64,000 nt of DNA from Methylomonas sp. LL1 (GCF_015711015.1 NZ_CP064653.1:4588001-4652000), one strand, 5' to 3'; shown: positions 25,492 through 34,532, counted from the stretch's first letter. Numbers and translations: made by a program. Notes: generated by a model from the sequence alone, not told the origin.

Positions 25492-27237
25492 ATGAAACAT
25501 ACAACCAACCCTTCCCGCCGCCGATTTTTCGCTCAAACCGGCGCCGGACTATTAGCTTGGGCGGGATTGCCCGGCTGGTTACACGCCATGGAAGGGATGG
25601 GTGACATGCCGAAAATCAAGCCTCATAAAACGTCGCCCCATTTTCACCCCGATGTGGAAATCGATTTGATCTGCAAGCCGTCGGCCGTGCCGATCTTGCC
25701 CGGTCAACCGACTCGGGTTCTACAGTATGCCGCCAAGCTGATCAAGGGGCCGGCAAATACCTTGACAGAAATTGCCGGTTCTTACTTGGGACCGGTGCTG
25801 CGGTTCGAAAAAGGCCAAAAAATCAGGATTAATCTGCATAATCAACTCGATACCCCGACCATAACCCATTGGCACGGTCTGCATGTGCCGGCGGAAATGG
25901 ATGGTCATCCAATGTATCAAATCGGCAAGGGCGAGATATTGGTCTACGAGTTCGAGATGCTGAACCGCGCCAGCATGAATATTTACCATCCTCATACACA
26001 TAACCTCACCGGCGAACACGTTTATCGTGGGCTGGCTGGCGCGATACTGGTCAACGACTTGGAAGAGCGCAAACTGGAGCTGCCAAGCGGTGAATACGAA
26101 GTGCCGATTGTGATTCAGGACCGGCTGTTCGACGACAATAACCAGCTGATCTATGTCCGCCACATGCGTGACCGGATGATGGGCTTTTACGGTGACCGTA
26201 TCCTGGTCAATGGCCGTCCCGATTTCCAGCTTGATGTCGCCAGTCGGGCTTATCGCTTCCGCGTCCTGAACGGCTCGACGGCGCGCATTTATAAACTGGC
26301 TTGGGACGACAACTCGCCGGTTACCGTGATCGGTACCGACGGCGGTTTGCTGGAAACTCCGGTCAACAAAGCCTATGTGATGTTGGCTCCCGGCGAGCGT
26401 CTGGATATTTGGGCGGATTTCAGCGGGCGTAAGGTTGGTAGCCAGTTGGTGATGCGCAGCCGGGAATTTTCCGGCGTGTTACCGATGATGGCCGAAAGGA
26501 TGATGGGCGGCGCCGGGCATGGCCGAATGGGCGGAGGTATGCATGGGTCAGCCTTGCCGGTTGGCAGTGACTACCCGGTCTTTAGCATCAAGGTCGCGCG
26601 CCAGGTCGGTGATGGTCCGGCACTGCCGAATAAATTGTCTACTATTAAACGCTACACTCTAGGCGACACCGCTAATCCGAACAAGCCGGTCCCAATCGGT
26701 ATATCCGAGGGACCGATGGCCATGCAGCTGAACGGGCGGCCCTATGCTTTTAACGACATCCTGCCTAGCGAACGTATCCCGGTTAATACCGTGCAACTGA
26801 TGGAGATTTTTCACGCTCACGGCAGCCATGGCGGGCCGGGCAAGCATGACGGCGCGGAACAGGGTCATGGCATGCAGCAAGGCGGCATGCGCCACCGGAT
26901 GGGCATGAAACACGGCGGAGGCGATAATACCGAGCAAGGCGGCCACCGCATGGGAGGCATGGGCGGCGGCATGATGGCGATGGCCCATCCGATTCATATG
27001 CACGGCCAATACTTCCAGATCCTCAGTCGTACCGTTAATGCCGGCGAAAGCGAGGCCTACGCCAGCGTCAAGGATGGTTTCATCGAAGGCGGTTGGAAGG
27101 ATACCGTGCTGGTGATGCCGGGTGAACGCGTCAGGCTGATCAAGCCATTCGAGGATTTCAAGGGTTTGTTCATGTACCACTGCCACAATCTGGAGCATGA
27201 AGATATGGGCATGATGCGCGATTTTTCGGTGGAATGA
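25492..27237 (+). CDS. CopA-like multicopper oxidase, Tat-exported
   Basis: The 581-residue enzyme has a twin-arginine signal (SRRRFFAQTGAGLLAWAG) and copper motifs HWHGLH (near 125), HPHTHNLTGEHVYRGL, HPIHMHGQYFQIL (near 500) and HCHNLEHEDMGMM at the C-terminus. Met/His-rich stretches near residues 340 and 450-500 (GHGRMGGGMHGS, GMRHRMGMKHGGG) are typical of copper-resistance oxidases. It probably oxidises Cu(I) or another metal in the periplasm. ATG 25492 is preceded by AGGAGCTGTG; an earlier in-frame ATG at 25453 adds 13 residues. It lies between PsiE and the HMA-SafE fusion. Confidence 0.9.
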   Translation: MKHTTNPSRRRFFAQTGAGLLAWAGLPGWLHAMEGMGDMPKIKPHKTSPHFHPDVEIDLICKPSAVPILPGQPTRVLQYAAKLIKGPANTLTEIAGSYLGPVLRFEKGQKIRINLHNQLDTPTITHWHGLHVPAEMDGHPMYQIGKGEILVYEFEMLNRASMNIYHPHTHNLTGEHVYRGLAGAILVNDLEERKLELPSGEYEVPIVIQDRLFDDNNQLIYVRHMRDRMMGFYGDRILVNGRPDFQLDVASRAYRFRVLNGSTARIYKLAWDDNSPVTVIGTDGGLLETPVNKAYVMLAPGERLDIWADFSGRKVGSQLVMRSREFSGVLPMMAERMMGGAGHGRMGGGMHGSALPVGSDYPVFSIKVARQVGDGPALPNKLSTIKRYTLGDTANPNKPVPIGISEGPMAMQLNGRPYAFNDILPSERIPVNTVQLMEIFHAHGSHGGPGKHDGAEQGHGMQQGGMRHRMGMKHGGGDNTEQGGHRMGGMGGGMMAMAHPIHMHGQYFQILSRTVNAGESEAYASVKDGFIEGGWKDTVLVMPGERVRLIKPFEDFKGLFMYHCHNLEHEDMGMMRDFSVE

Positions 27238-27275
27238 TCGCGGGTTTTTAAGCGTAGGTTATCAGGGAGCAAGAT

Positions 27276-28307
27276 ATGACGATCACAACCAAACATTTAA
27301 CCATCGAGGGTATGCAATGCACGGGTTGCGAGGATGTTATCCGCGAAGCCGTTAGCGCCTTGCCGGGGATAGACCAAGTCAGCGTTTCTTATCGCAAGGC
27401 TGCCGTCGACGTCGATTTTGACGATGTGTTCGTGGATGAAAAGCTTATCCGGCAATGCATAGAAGACAATGGTTACGGTGTGGCATCGTCCACGCGGCCA
27501 AGCCTGGACAAGCTCAAACGGCCGCTGATTTTTCTGATGTTACTGGCACTGGTCGGCGGTGTGACTTTTTGGGGCAAAAGCCTGATGCCGGGAGTGATGA
27601 CGCAAATTCAGCCCCAAATGAGTCATGCCGTGTTATTGGGCATCGGCTTTCTGACCGGTTTTCATTGCATCGGCATGTGCGGCGGTTTTGTGGTCTCTTA
27701 CACCGATCCAGGCCAGACCAAGGCCAGGCAATTATTGGCTCATCTGCTGTACGGGTTTGGCAAGACCTTGTCTTATACCTTGCTGGGAGCCGGCTTCGGC
27801 TTGCTGGGCGCGACTATTGCCATCACCCCGCAAATACGCGGCGGCGTGGCGCTTGCGGCCAGCCTGTTTTTGCTGATTTACGGCCTGAAAATGCTCAACG
27901 TCTTTGCGTTTCTGCGGCGTTTTACCCTGCGGCTGCCGACGGCGGTCAACCGGGAACTGGCCGGCGAGTTGCGCAAGCGTCGCCAGCCACTACGCACCGG
28001 TTTGTGGAGCGGTTTGCTGTTGGGTTGCGGACCGTTGCAGGCTATGTATGTCATGGCGGCCGGCAGCGGCGACCCGCTGCAGGGCGCGATGATATTGCTG
28101 ATGTTCGGCCTGGGCACCTTGCTGCCCTTGTTGGGGTTCGGCTTGTTCGCCAGTTTGCTGTCGCCCGCCGCGATGCGGCAAATGGTGCGCGTTTCCGGCA
28201 TCTTGGTGGTTGCGATGGGGGCGATGATGGCCCAGCGCGGCATGATGTTGCTGAAGGGCGGCCAGATGCCGGCAATGAACAATCATTCGATGCAACAAAC
28301 GCATTAA
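27276..28307 (+). CDS. HMA metal-binding domain fused to SafE/UreH-like transporter
   Basis: The 343-residue protein begins with a heavy-metal-associated domain (IEGMQCTGCEDVIREAVSA, Cys-x-x-Cys at residues ~13-16) and continues with a six-helix SafE/UreH-like membrane domain that carries GFHCIGMCGGFVVSY near 128. The HMA domain and CIGMCGG motif point to copper or another soft metal passing through the membrane domain, for example during oxidase metallation. It is 38 bases after the CopA-like oxidase and before the cyd genes. Substrate is inferred. Confidence 0.85.
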   Translation: MTITTKHLTIEGMQCTGCEDVIREAVSALPGIDQVSVSYRKAAVDVDFDDVFVDEKLIRQCIEDNGYGVASSTRPSLDKLKRPLIFLMLLALVGGVTFWGKSLMPGVMTQIQPQMSHAVLLGIGFLTGFHCIGMCGGFVVSYTDPGQTKARQLLAHLLYGFGKTLSYTLLGAGFGLLGATIAITPQIRGGVALAASLFLLIYGLKMLNVFAFLRRFTLRLPTAVNRELAGELRKRRQPLRTGLWSGLLLGCGPLQAMYVMAAGSGDPLQGAMILLMFGLGTLLPLLGFGLFASLLSPAAMRQMVRVSGILVVAMGAMMAQRGMMLLKGGQMPAMNNHSMQQTH

Positions 28308-28343
28308 CCTTATCCCTCATTGACAAGCCATGGTGATGTAAAG

Positions 28344-28586
28344 ATGCAAGTGCCTCCTGTAAAACCGGCTTTACCCAAACCTGGTTTGCTACGCTGGGAA
28401 ATCGGTGTGGCTCTGTTAATCAAGATTATTTTGTTGACCGGCCTGTGGTTTCTGATTTTCCGCTGGATGGACAAACCCGCCGGCAAGCCCGATGTCGCCG
28501 AGCATTTTGCCTTGCCGATAAGCCAAACCGCTACACCCCATAGTTTTTCATCTCAACCACTAAAGGAGTCTCGCCATGATCGGTGA
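28344..28586 (+). CDS. cydP: CydP-like small membrane subunit
   Basis: An 80-residue protein with one transmembrane helix (WEIGVALLIKIILLTGLWFL, residues ~20-39) and charged flanks. Its position directly before cydA and the pattern [RW]E-IxxxLLxKxxLLxxLWxLxF match the small CydP proteins found with some bd oxidases. It starts at ATG 28344, inside a longer open frame, and its end overlaps the cydA start by 11 bases. Confidence is moderate because the protein is short. Confidence 0.7.
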   Translation: MQVPPVKPALPKPGLLRWEIGVALLIKIILLTGLWFLIFRWMDKPAGKPDVAEHFALPISQTATPHSFSSQPLKESRHDR

Positions 28587-30135
28587 AGATATCGTCATGC
28601 TGTCCCGCATGCAGTTCGGGCTGACAGCGTTGTATCACTTCTTGTTCGTGCCGCTGACCTTGGGCATGACCTTTATCCTCGGCATCATGGAGTCGGTCTA
28701 TGTAATGACCGGCAAACAAGTTTACAAGGACATGACCAAATTCTGGGGCAAACTGTTCGGCATCAATTTCGCGATGGGGGTGACCACCGGTTTGACGCTG
28801 GAGTTTCAGTTCGGCACCAACTGGGCTTACTACTCGCATTACGTCGGCGACATCTTCGGGCCGCTGCTGGCCGCCGAGGGCTGGATGGCGTTTTTCCTCG
28901 AATCGACCTTCGTCGGATTGTTTTTCTTCGGTTGGGATCGGTTGACCCGCGTTCAGCATCTGGTGGTGACCTGGTTGCTGGCGGTCGGTACCAGTCTCTC
29001 GGCCTTGTGGATTCTGATCGCCAATGGCTGGATGCAGTATCCGGTCGGTGCCGAGTTTAATTACGAAACCCTGCGCATGGAGATGACCAGCTTCGCCGAC
29101 GTATTCTTTAATCCGGTGGCTCAGGTCAAATTCGTGCATACCGTTGCCGCCGGCTACGTGACCGGCTCTATGTTCGTGCTTGGCATCAGTTCCTGGTATT
29201 TGCTGAACAAACGCGACATCGGCTTCGCCCGCCGCTCGTTCTCGATTGCTTCGGCCTTCGGATTGGCTTCGATTTTGTCGGTGATCGTGCTGGGTGACGA
29301 AAGCGGATACACCTCCGGCGAAACCCAAAAAATGAAACTGGCCGCTATCGAGGCCGAATGGGATACCCATCCCGCGCCGGCCGGTTTTACCGTGTTCGGC
29401 TTGCCGGACCAGGAAAACCAGAAAACCGATTACGCGCTTAAAGTTCCCTACGTGCTGGGCTTGATCGCCACCCGCTCCATCGACGAAGACGTCAAGGGCT
29501 TGAAGGATTTGCGCGAGGAAAGCGTTACGCGGATCAAGAGCGGCATGCTCGCTTATGGCGAACTGCAAAAGCTGAGAGTCGGTGATGTCAGCGATGCGAC
29601 CAAGCAACGCTTTAATCAACATAAAACCGATCTTGGTTATGGCTTGCTGCTGAAAAAATATACCGAGAATGTGGTGGATGCCGATGCGGCGATGATAGAC
29701 AAGGCCGCCAACGACACCATACCCAAGGTGGCGCCGCTGTTCTGGACCTTCAGGATTATGGTGGCTTGCGGCTTTACCATGTTGTTCGTGTTCGCGATGG
29801 CGTTTTACTACTGCGCGACCCGGGTGGCCGATCAGAAGCGTTGGTTGATGCGGATGGCGGTCTGGTGCATTCCGTTGCCATGGATAGCCGCCGAAACAGG
29901 CTGGTTCGTCGCCGAAGTCGGCCGCCAGCCCTGGACCATATCCGGTGTGCTGCCTACTCATCTGAGCGTGTCCAGCATCAGCAGCGAGCAACTTTGGTTC
30001 AGCATCGGCGGCTTTGCCTTGTTCTATACCGTGCTGCTGATCATCGAACTGTATCTGATGATCAAATATGTTCGCCTCGGTCCGAGTAGTTTGCATACCG
30101 GGCGTTATTGTTTCGAACAACAGGCCGCGCATTAA
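28576..30135 (+). CDS. cydA: Cytochrome bd oxidase subunit I
   Basis: CydA (519 residues) carries the haems and quinol site of cytochrome bd, which reduces O2 to water. MLSRMQFGLTALYHFLFVPL with haem ligand His21, the conserved GRQPWTISGVLPT near residue 455 and the E. coli-like total length (long quinol-loop type) identify it. An AAAGGAGTCTCGCC ribosome binding site precedes ATG 28576. It is separated from cydB by a gene for an unknown periplasmic protein, an unusual arrangement. Confidence 0.97.
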   Translation: MIGEDIVMLSRMQFGLTALYHFLFVPLTLGMTFILGIMESVYVMTGKQVYKDMTKFWGKLFGINFAMGVTTGLTLEFQFGTNWAYYSHYVGDIFGPLLAAEGWMAFFLESTFVGLFFFGWDRLTRVQHLVVTWLLAVGTSLSALWILIANGWMQYPVGAEFNYETLRMEMTSFADVFFNPVAQVKFVHTVAAGYVTGSMFVLGISSWYLLNKRDIGFARRSFSIASAFGLASILSVIVLGDESGYTSGETQKMKLAAIEAEWDTHPAPAGFTVFGLPDQENQKTDYALKVPYVLGLIATRSIDEDVKGLKDLREESVTRIKSGMLAYGELQKLRVGDVSDATKQRFNQHKTDLGYGLLLKKYTENVVDADAAMIDKAANDTIPKVAPLFWTFRIMVACGFTMLFVFAMAFYYCATRVADQKRWLMRMAVWCIPLPWIAAETGWFVAEVGRQPWTISGVLPTHLSVSSISSEQLWFSIGGFALFYTVLLIIELYLMIKYVRLGPSSLHTGRYCFEQQAAH

Positions 30136-30150
30136 CACAAGGAGAACAGC

Positions 30151-30729
30151 ATGAATTTAATCCATAAAATCACCTTGACTGTGTTTTTAACTTCGGCCGC
30201 CATGACAGCCCAAGCTCAATCGTCCGCTAGTCCGGCACGCTTGGACGATGTCGCCGAACGCGGCCGGCATGTGATGCCGTTCGATCTGGAAAAGACTCAA
30301 CATGTGTTTGACAAAACCGAGCACGGCGGCATTCAGCAGGTGATCGCCAAGGATGCCGGCGATAGCGCGCAAATCAACTTGATCCGCCAGCACTTGGCCG
30401 ACATCAGCCAACGCTTCAAGCAAGGTGACTTTTCCAAGCAACGCCGTATTCATGGCGACGACATGCCGGGTTTGGCTGAACTGGCCGGGGCTAACGGTGC
30501 CGTGCGTTTTGATTACCGCGAATTGCCCAATGGCGCCGAGATCGAGTATTCGGCTGAGGATGCCGCGCTGGTCGATGCCATTCACCGTTTTTTCAACGCT
30601 CAACTTAGCGATCATGCTCGGCATGCCGTCGATGGACAGCCGATGAAATGCGAGCATAAAGCTCAAGAAGGTAATAACAAGCACAAACAGCATCGGCCCA
30701 TGCCGCAACCCAACGACAGCAAGGAGTAA
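30151..30729 (+). CDS. Periplasmic protein of unknown function between cydA and cydB
   Basis: The 192-residue protein has a signal peptide ending near TAQA|QSSASP. The mature part has a conserved-looking block (HVMPFDLEKTQHVFDKTEHG, residues ~46-65, then INLIRQHLADISQRF and DDMPGLAEL) and a His/Lys/Gln-rich tail. Proteins of this general pattern are sometimes annotated as aspartate carbamoyltransferase, which looks wrong because no such motifs are visible. It starts 16 bases after cydA with an AAGGAGAACAGC ribosome binding site and ends 3 bases before cydB, so it is co-translated with the oxidase. Metal binding or oxidase maturation is possible but unproven. Confidence 0.8.
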   Translation: MNLIHKITLTVFLTSAAMTAQAQSSASPARLDDVAERGRHVMPFDLEKTQHVFDKTEHGGIQQVIAKDAGDSAQINLIRQHLADISQRFKQGDFSKQRRIHGDDMPGLAELAGANGAVRFDYRELPNGAEIEYSAEDAALVDAIHRFFNAQLSDHARHAVDGQPMKCEHKAQEGNNKHKQHRPMPQPNDSKE

Positions 30730-30732
30730 ACC

Positions 30733-31872
30733 ATGTTCGATTATGAAACCATTCGTGTGATTTGGTGGCTGTTCATCGGCGTCGTCGGCATTGCCTTCGC
30801 GCTGACCGAAGGCTTTGATTTTGGCGTCAGTACCTTGTTGCCGTTTGTCGGTAAGACCGATGTCGAGCGTAGGGTCATCATCAATACCGTCGGCGTGACC
30901 TGGGAAGGCAATCAGGTTTGGCTGATTTTGTTGGGCGGCGCGGTATTCGCGATTTGGCCGGCGGTGTATGCCACGCTGTTTTCCGGTCTTTACGTGGCGA
31001 TGTTACTGGTGCTGTTTGCCTTGTTTTTCAGGCCGGCGGGATTTGATTACCGCAGCAAGATCGAAGATCCGCGCTGGCGCAACAGTTGGGATTGGTGTCT
31101 GTTTTTGGGTGGAACCCTGCCGCCGGTATTACTCGGCGTGTTGGTCGGCAATCTGATTCTGGGCTTGCCGTTTCATCTCGATCAAGACCTGAGGACGTTT
31201 TACGACGGTTCGTTTTGGGCCTTGCTGAGCCCGTTCGCTTTGTTATGCGGCGTGGTCGGCTTGGTGTTGACTACCTTTCACGGTGCCTTGTTTCTGAAAT
31301 GGCGCACCGAAGGCGTAATACACGACCGCGCCACGCTGGCGGTGGAGGTCCTGGGCGTAGTGTTGTTGGTCGGCTTGGCTGCCGCTACTTTATGGGTGTT
31401 CATCGGCATAGCTAGGCCGGAAATCACACTGATGGCGGCGACCGATGCGCCATCCAATCCGATGCATAAAACCGTGATTGCGGACGGCGCCGGCTGGTTG
31501 CAGCATTTTATGGCATACCCGTGGATGTTGCTGGCGCCGGTGCTGGCTTTTGCCGGATTCGGTATGGCTTGGTTGTTGGGCAAGGGGCGGGGCACGATGT
31601 CGGCATTCCTGGCCAGCAGTATCGGCATCGCCGGCGTCGCATTGACGGTCGGCTTTGGTTTGTTTCCGTTTTTGCTGATTTCGTCGACCGATCCGCGTTC
31701 CAGCTTGACCTTATGGGATGCCAGTTCCAGTCACTCAACCTTGTTATTGGCCTTCTGGATTACCGTGATATTTTTACCTATCGTTTTGCTGTATACCCGC
31801 TGGGTTTACAAAATCATGTGGGGCAGTATCACCGAAGCGGCCGTGATCAAAGATACGCATACATTATATTAA
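30733..31872 (+). CDS. cydB: Cytochrome bd oxidase subunit II
   Basis: CydB (379 residues, eight hydrophobic segments) pairs with CydA. The N-terminal IRVIWWLFIGVVGIAFALTE followed by GFDFGVSTLLPFVGKTDVER and NTVGVTWEGNQVWLI are typical of the E. coli-type subunit. A GCAAGGAGTAAACC ribosome binding site precedes it. It is followed 11 bases later by cydX. Confidence 0.97.
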   Translation: MFDYETIRVIWWLFIGVVGIAFALTEGFDFGVSTLLPFVGKTDVERRVIINTVGVTWEGNQVWLILLGGAVFAIWPAVYATLFSGLYVAMLLVLFALFFRPAGFDYRSKIEDPRWRNSWDWCLFLGGTLPPVLLGVLVGNLILGLPFHLDQDLRTFYDGSFWALLSPFALLCGVVGLVLTTFHGALFLKWRTEGVIHDRATLAVEVLGVVLLVGLAAATLWVFIGIARPEITLMAATDAPSNPMHKTVIADGAGWLQHFMAYPWMLLAPVLAFAGFGMAWLLGKGRGTMSAFLASSIGIAGVALTVGFGLFPFLLISSTDPRSSLTLWDASSSHSTLLLAFWITVIFLPIVLLYTRWVYKIMWGSITEAAVIKDTHTLY

Positions 31873-31883
31873 GGAGAAACAGC

Positions 31884-32027
31884 ATGTGGTACTTCGCTTG
31901 GATTTTGGGTGTCGGTTTTGCCGCGGCCTTTGGTATCATCAACGCCATGTGGTTGGAGTCGGTCTGCGACATCGATACCCACGGTATCGATCAGTCTTGC
32001 GATAGCCTGCGTAAGCCTGACTCTTGA
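31884..32027 (+). CDS. cydX: CydX, small cytochrome bd subunit
   Basis: A 47-residue protein with the CydX/YbgT pattern: MWYFAWILGVGFAAAFGIIN, then AMWLE at the membrane border and a Cys/Asp-rich tail. CydX stabilises the CydAB haem sites. An AAGGAGAAACAGC ribosome binding site lies 8 bases upstream. It is slightly longer than E. coli CydX. Confidence 0.92.
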   Translation: MWYFAWILGVGFAAAFGIINAMWLESVCDIDTHGIDQSCDSLRKPDS

Positions 32028-32040
32028 TGGGTTTGATCGT

Positions 32041-32080
32041 ACCCCGGATGCCGCATGGCGAACATTCGGGGTTGGTTTTT
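32041..32080 (+). terminator. Rho-independent terminator of the cyd operon
   Basis: A 10-bp stem (ACCCCGGATG with CATTCGGGGT) with a 12-base loop is followed by TTGGTTTTTC. It lies 13 bases after cydX and just before the end of rtcA on the other strand. Confidence 0.85.
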
Positions 32081-32089
32081 CTCAGGAAC

Positions 32090-33139
32090 TCACTGCGCCA
32101 TAGTTGGTTTTACTTCGATTCGGCATTGTTGTCCGTGCTCCATTTTTGCGACGGCAATAGATGCATCCGACAGCTGCCGGATGATGTCGATATTGGTTTT
32201 GCAATGGTCGGATAACGGCCCGGTGACAAACGAGCCGCCGGCGCCCAGGCATAAGGGTAACAGTAATTGATCGGCCAGATGCTCGCCCACCGGGGCGCCG
32301 GCATCCAGGTAGCGGCGCAGTGAGTCGACGGCTAGATTGGCGACCCGTTCCGCGCTGATGCCGACGGCGCCGTGGCTTTCAATCACCTCGGTGACATTGG
32401 AGTAGCGCATTTTGATGATCACGCTGTTACCCGGTCCCAACGATTCCACTTGTTGAATGACGATGCTGTCATCCGGCCATTTCAATCGGCGTAGCAGCTG
32501 TTGTTTTTCCCTGACGCTTACATGTCCGGGAATGCCGGCGCTGATGCAGCGGGCGGTGCTTTCCCTCGGTTGGCCGCGTGCTTCCAGCCTCAGTTTATTA
32601 AACTGCTCGGGCGGCTTGATGCCTATGGTCCATTCGCCGGCACCGACCGGGTAAAAACCGTAACGTATCAGGCTGCATTCAAATTCGCAGCCGATCAGCC
32701 TCAACACCGGTAAAAAGGCGTCCAGGATGAAGTCGTAACTGGGCGCCAGCGGATTGTGGGTGCCGCCGACTAAGGTTAGCCGAGAGGGTTTTCCCGCCAG
32801 CAGTAAAGCCGGCAGCACGGTCTGGAATACCAGCGTGCTGCTGCCGGCGCTGCCGACCGCAAAGCGGTAGTCGCCGGCTTTGATTTTACCGGGGAGGAAT
32901 TCCACCGCTTTCGAACCTATCGTCGCTCCTTTCACATCGGCGTCGCAGATTTCGGCGATGGCCTTGACGCAAGCCAGGTGCTGGCGCATCAGGCCGGGAT
33001 TTTTGCGTCCGGCTCTGATGTGGCGGATATGCACGCCCTTGCCGAGGCAGGCCGCCAACGACAATGCGGTTCTCAGCACTTGGCCGCCGCCTTCGCCGTG
33101 GCTGCCGTCGATTTCGATGATGCCGTTAACCCTTGACAC
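32090..33139 (-). CDS. rtcA: RNA 3'-terminal phosphate cyclase
   Basis: RtcA converts RNA 3'-phosphate ends to 2',3'-cyclic phosphates using ATP through an AMP-enzyme intermediate. The 349-residue protein begins IEIDGSHGEGGGQVLRTALS and has FLPGKIKAGDYRFAVGSAGS near 88 and the family-conserved C-terminal ADQLLLPLCLGAGGSF with the adenylation His upstream in VGEHLADQ. It overlaps the end of rtcB by 14 bases, so the two are coupled. Confidence 0.95.
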   Translation of the reverse strand: MSRVNGIIEIDGSHGEGGGQVLRTALSLAACLGKGVHIRHIRAGRKNPGLMRQHLACVKAIAEICDADVKGATIGSKAVEFLPGKIKAGDYRFAVGSAGSSTLVFQTVLPALLLAGKPSRLTLVGGTHNPLAPSYDFILDAFLPVLRLIGCEFECSLIRYGFYPVGAGEWTIGIKPPEQFNKLRLEARGQPRESTARCISAGIPGHVSVREKQQLLRRLKWPDDSIVIQQVESLGPGNSVIIKMRYSNVTEVIESHGAVGISAERVANLAVDSLRRYLDAGAPVGEHLADQLLLPLCLGAGGSFVTGPLSDHCKTNIDIIRQLSDASIAVAKMEHGQQCRIEVKPTMAQ

Positions 33140-34358
33140 AAACCACCTGCTTTAAGGTATGCATGATTTCCACCAGATCGCTTTGCGCGGCCATCACCTG
33201 TTCGATCGGCTTGTAGGCGGCCGGCGTTTCATCGATCACCGATTGATCCTTGCGGCATTCGACGCCGGCGGTAGCGGCGATGTGTTGTTCCAGCGATACC
33301 TGTTTTTTCGCCGCCGTTCTGGATAGGATACGTCCGGCGCCATGGCTGCAACTGCAAAAGCTTTCCTCGTTACCCAGGCCTCTAACGATGAACGACTTGG
33401 CGCCCATGCTGCCGGGAATGATGCCCCATTCGCCCAGGCCGGCGCGCACCGCGCCCTTGCGGGTGATCAAGACGTTTTTACCGTAATGGTATTCGCGGCT
33501 GACATAATTATGGTGGCAATTTACCGCCGCCAGTCGGGACTGAAAGTTCAATTTCAAGCTCTCCGACATCGCATTCAAGACCCGTTGCATCATCAGGTCG
33601 CGATTGAGTCTGGCGAAATGCTGCGCCCACTCCACCGCTTCCACATAATCGGCAAAATAGGCCGAACCTTCCGGCAAGTATGCCAGATCACGATCCGGCA
33701 ATTGGATTTGCCAGCGCTGCATTTCCTTTTGCGCCAGTTCGATGAAATGGCTGCCGATACGGTTACCGACGCCGCGCGAGCCGCTGTGCAGCATTACCCA
33801 CACCGCATCGCTTTCGTCCAGGCAGACTTCGATGAAATGGTTGCCGGTACCCAGCGTTCCCAAGTGATTAATGTTGTTGGTGTTTTTCAACAACGGATAT
33901 TTATCGCACAGTCTCGCGAACGGTTCGGCTAGTTCGTTCCAGGTCAGCGTCACGTCGTCCGGCAATTGGCCCCAGGCGCCCTTGTCCCGGCCGCCGCGAT
34001 TGCGCTGCATTTCGCGGCCGTGCGGCACCGCGCGTTCGATGGCGTGGCGCACATCGCGCAACGAGTCCGGCAATTGTTCGGCGCGGATTTCGGTTTTCAC
34101 CGCCATCATGCCGCAACCGATGTCGACGCCGACCGCCGCCGGAATGATAGCGTTCAGGGTCGGCACCACACTGCCGATGGTGGCGCCTTTTCCCAGATGC
34201 ACGTCGGGCATCGCCGCTATCCATTTATGAATGAACGGCAATCTGGACAGGTTGATCAATTGCTGGCGGGCTTCGTCTTCGAATGCGACGCCGCGAGTCC
34301 AGGTTTTAATCGGTACGCCGCCGGCGACTTGAGTGACTTCATAGTTATGCTGAGTCAT
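33126..34358 (-). CDS. rtcB: RNA-splicing ligase RtcB
   Basis: RtcB joins RNA 3'-phosphate or cyclic phosphate ends to 5'-OH ends with GTP and Mn2+. The 410-residue protein has DVHLGKGATIGSVVPT near 48, VGVDIGCGMMAVKTE near 73, a metal-binding NHLGTLGTGNHFIEVCLDE near 165 and the guanylylated-His loop SCSHGAGRILSRTAAK near 335. It is the first gene after a near-consensus sigma-54 promoter and is followed by rtcA. Length matches the E. coli enzyme. Confidence 0.96.
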   Translation of the reverse strand: MTQHNYEVTQVAGGVPIKTWTRGVAFEDEARQQLINLSRLPFIHKWIAAMPDVHLGKGATIGSVVPTLNAIIPAAVGVDIGCGMMAVKTEIRAEQLPDSLRDVRHAIERAVPHGREMQRNRGGRDKGAWGQLPDDVTLTWNELAEPFARLCDKYPLLKNTNNINHLGTLGTGNHFIEVCLDESDAVWVMLHSGSRGVGNRIGSHFIELAQKEMQRWQIQLPDRDLAYLPEGSAYFADYVEAVEWAQHFARLNRDLMMQRVLNAMSESLKLNFQSRLAAVNCHHNYVSREYHYGKNVLITRKGAVRAGLGEWGIIPGSMGAKSFIVRGLGNEESFCSCSHGAGRILSRTAAKKQVSLEQHIAATAGVECRKDQSVIDETPAAYKPIEQVMAAQSDLVEIMHTLKQVVCVKG

Positions 34359-34393
34359 GAGGGTTCCTTATTGATGATATGCAATAACACTAT

Positions 34394-34409
34394 TGCAAAG
34401 CCGGTGCCA
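34394..34409 (-). promoter_or_regulatory. Sigma-54 promoter of rtcBA
   Basis: Read on the minus strand, TGGCAC-CGGCT-TTGCA is an almost perfect -24/-12 sigma-54 element, ending about 36 bases before the rtcB start. The divergent rtcR gene encodes the expected activator, so RtcR plus sigma-54 control is very likely. Confidence 0.88.
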
Positions 34410-34532
34410 GTTTGCCTGCTAATGTAGTCTGCTATTAACATCAACGGCTTATGAGTTTTTACGGTGATTATGCGGATCGTGGACTATAGTGATGGTTATC
34501 CTATTGAATAGTAATCTATCAAAATCGATAAC

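Noticed and set aside
28531..30138. Long minus-strand open frame (535 codons) opposite cydA
   Set aside because: It mirrors cydA codon structure, has no family match or ribosome binding site, and cydA is certain.
30151..30729. Aspartate carbamoyltransferase annotation for the protein between cydA and cydB
   Set aside because: The protein is exported and too short, with none of the carbamoyl-phosphate-binding motifs.
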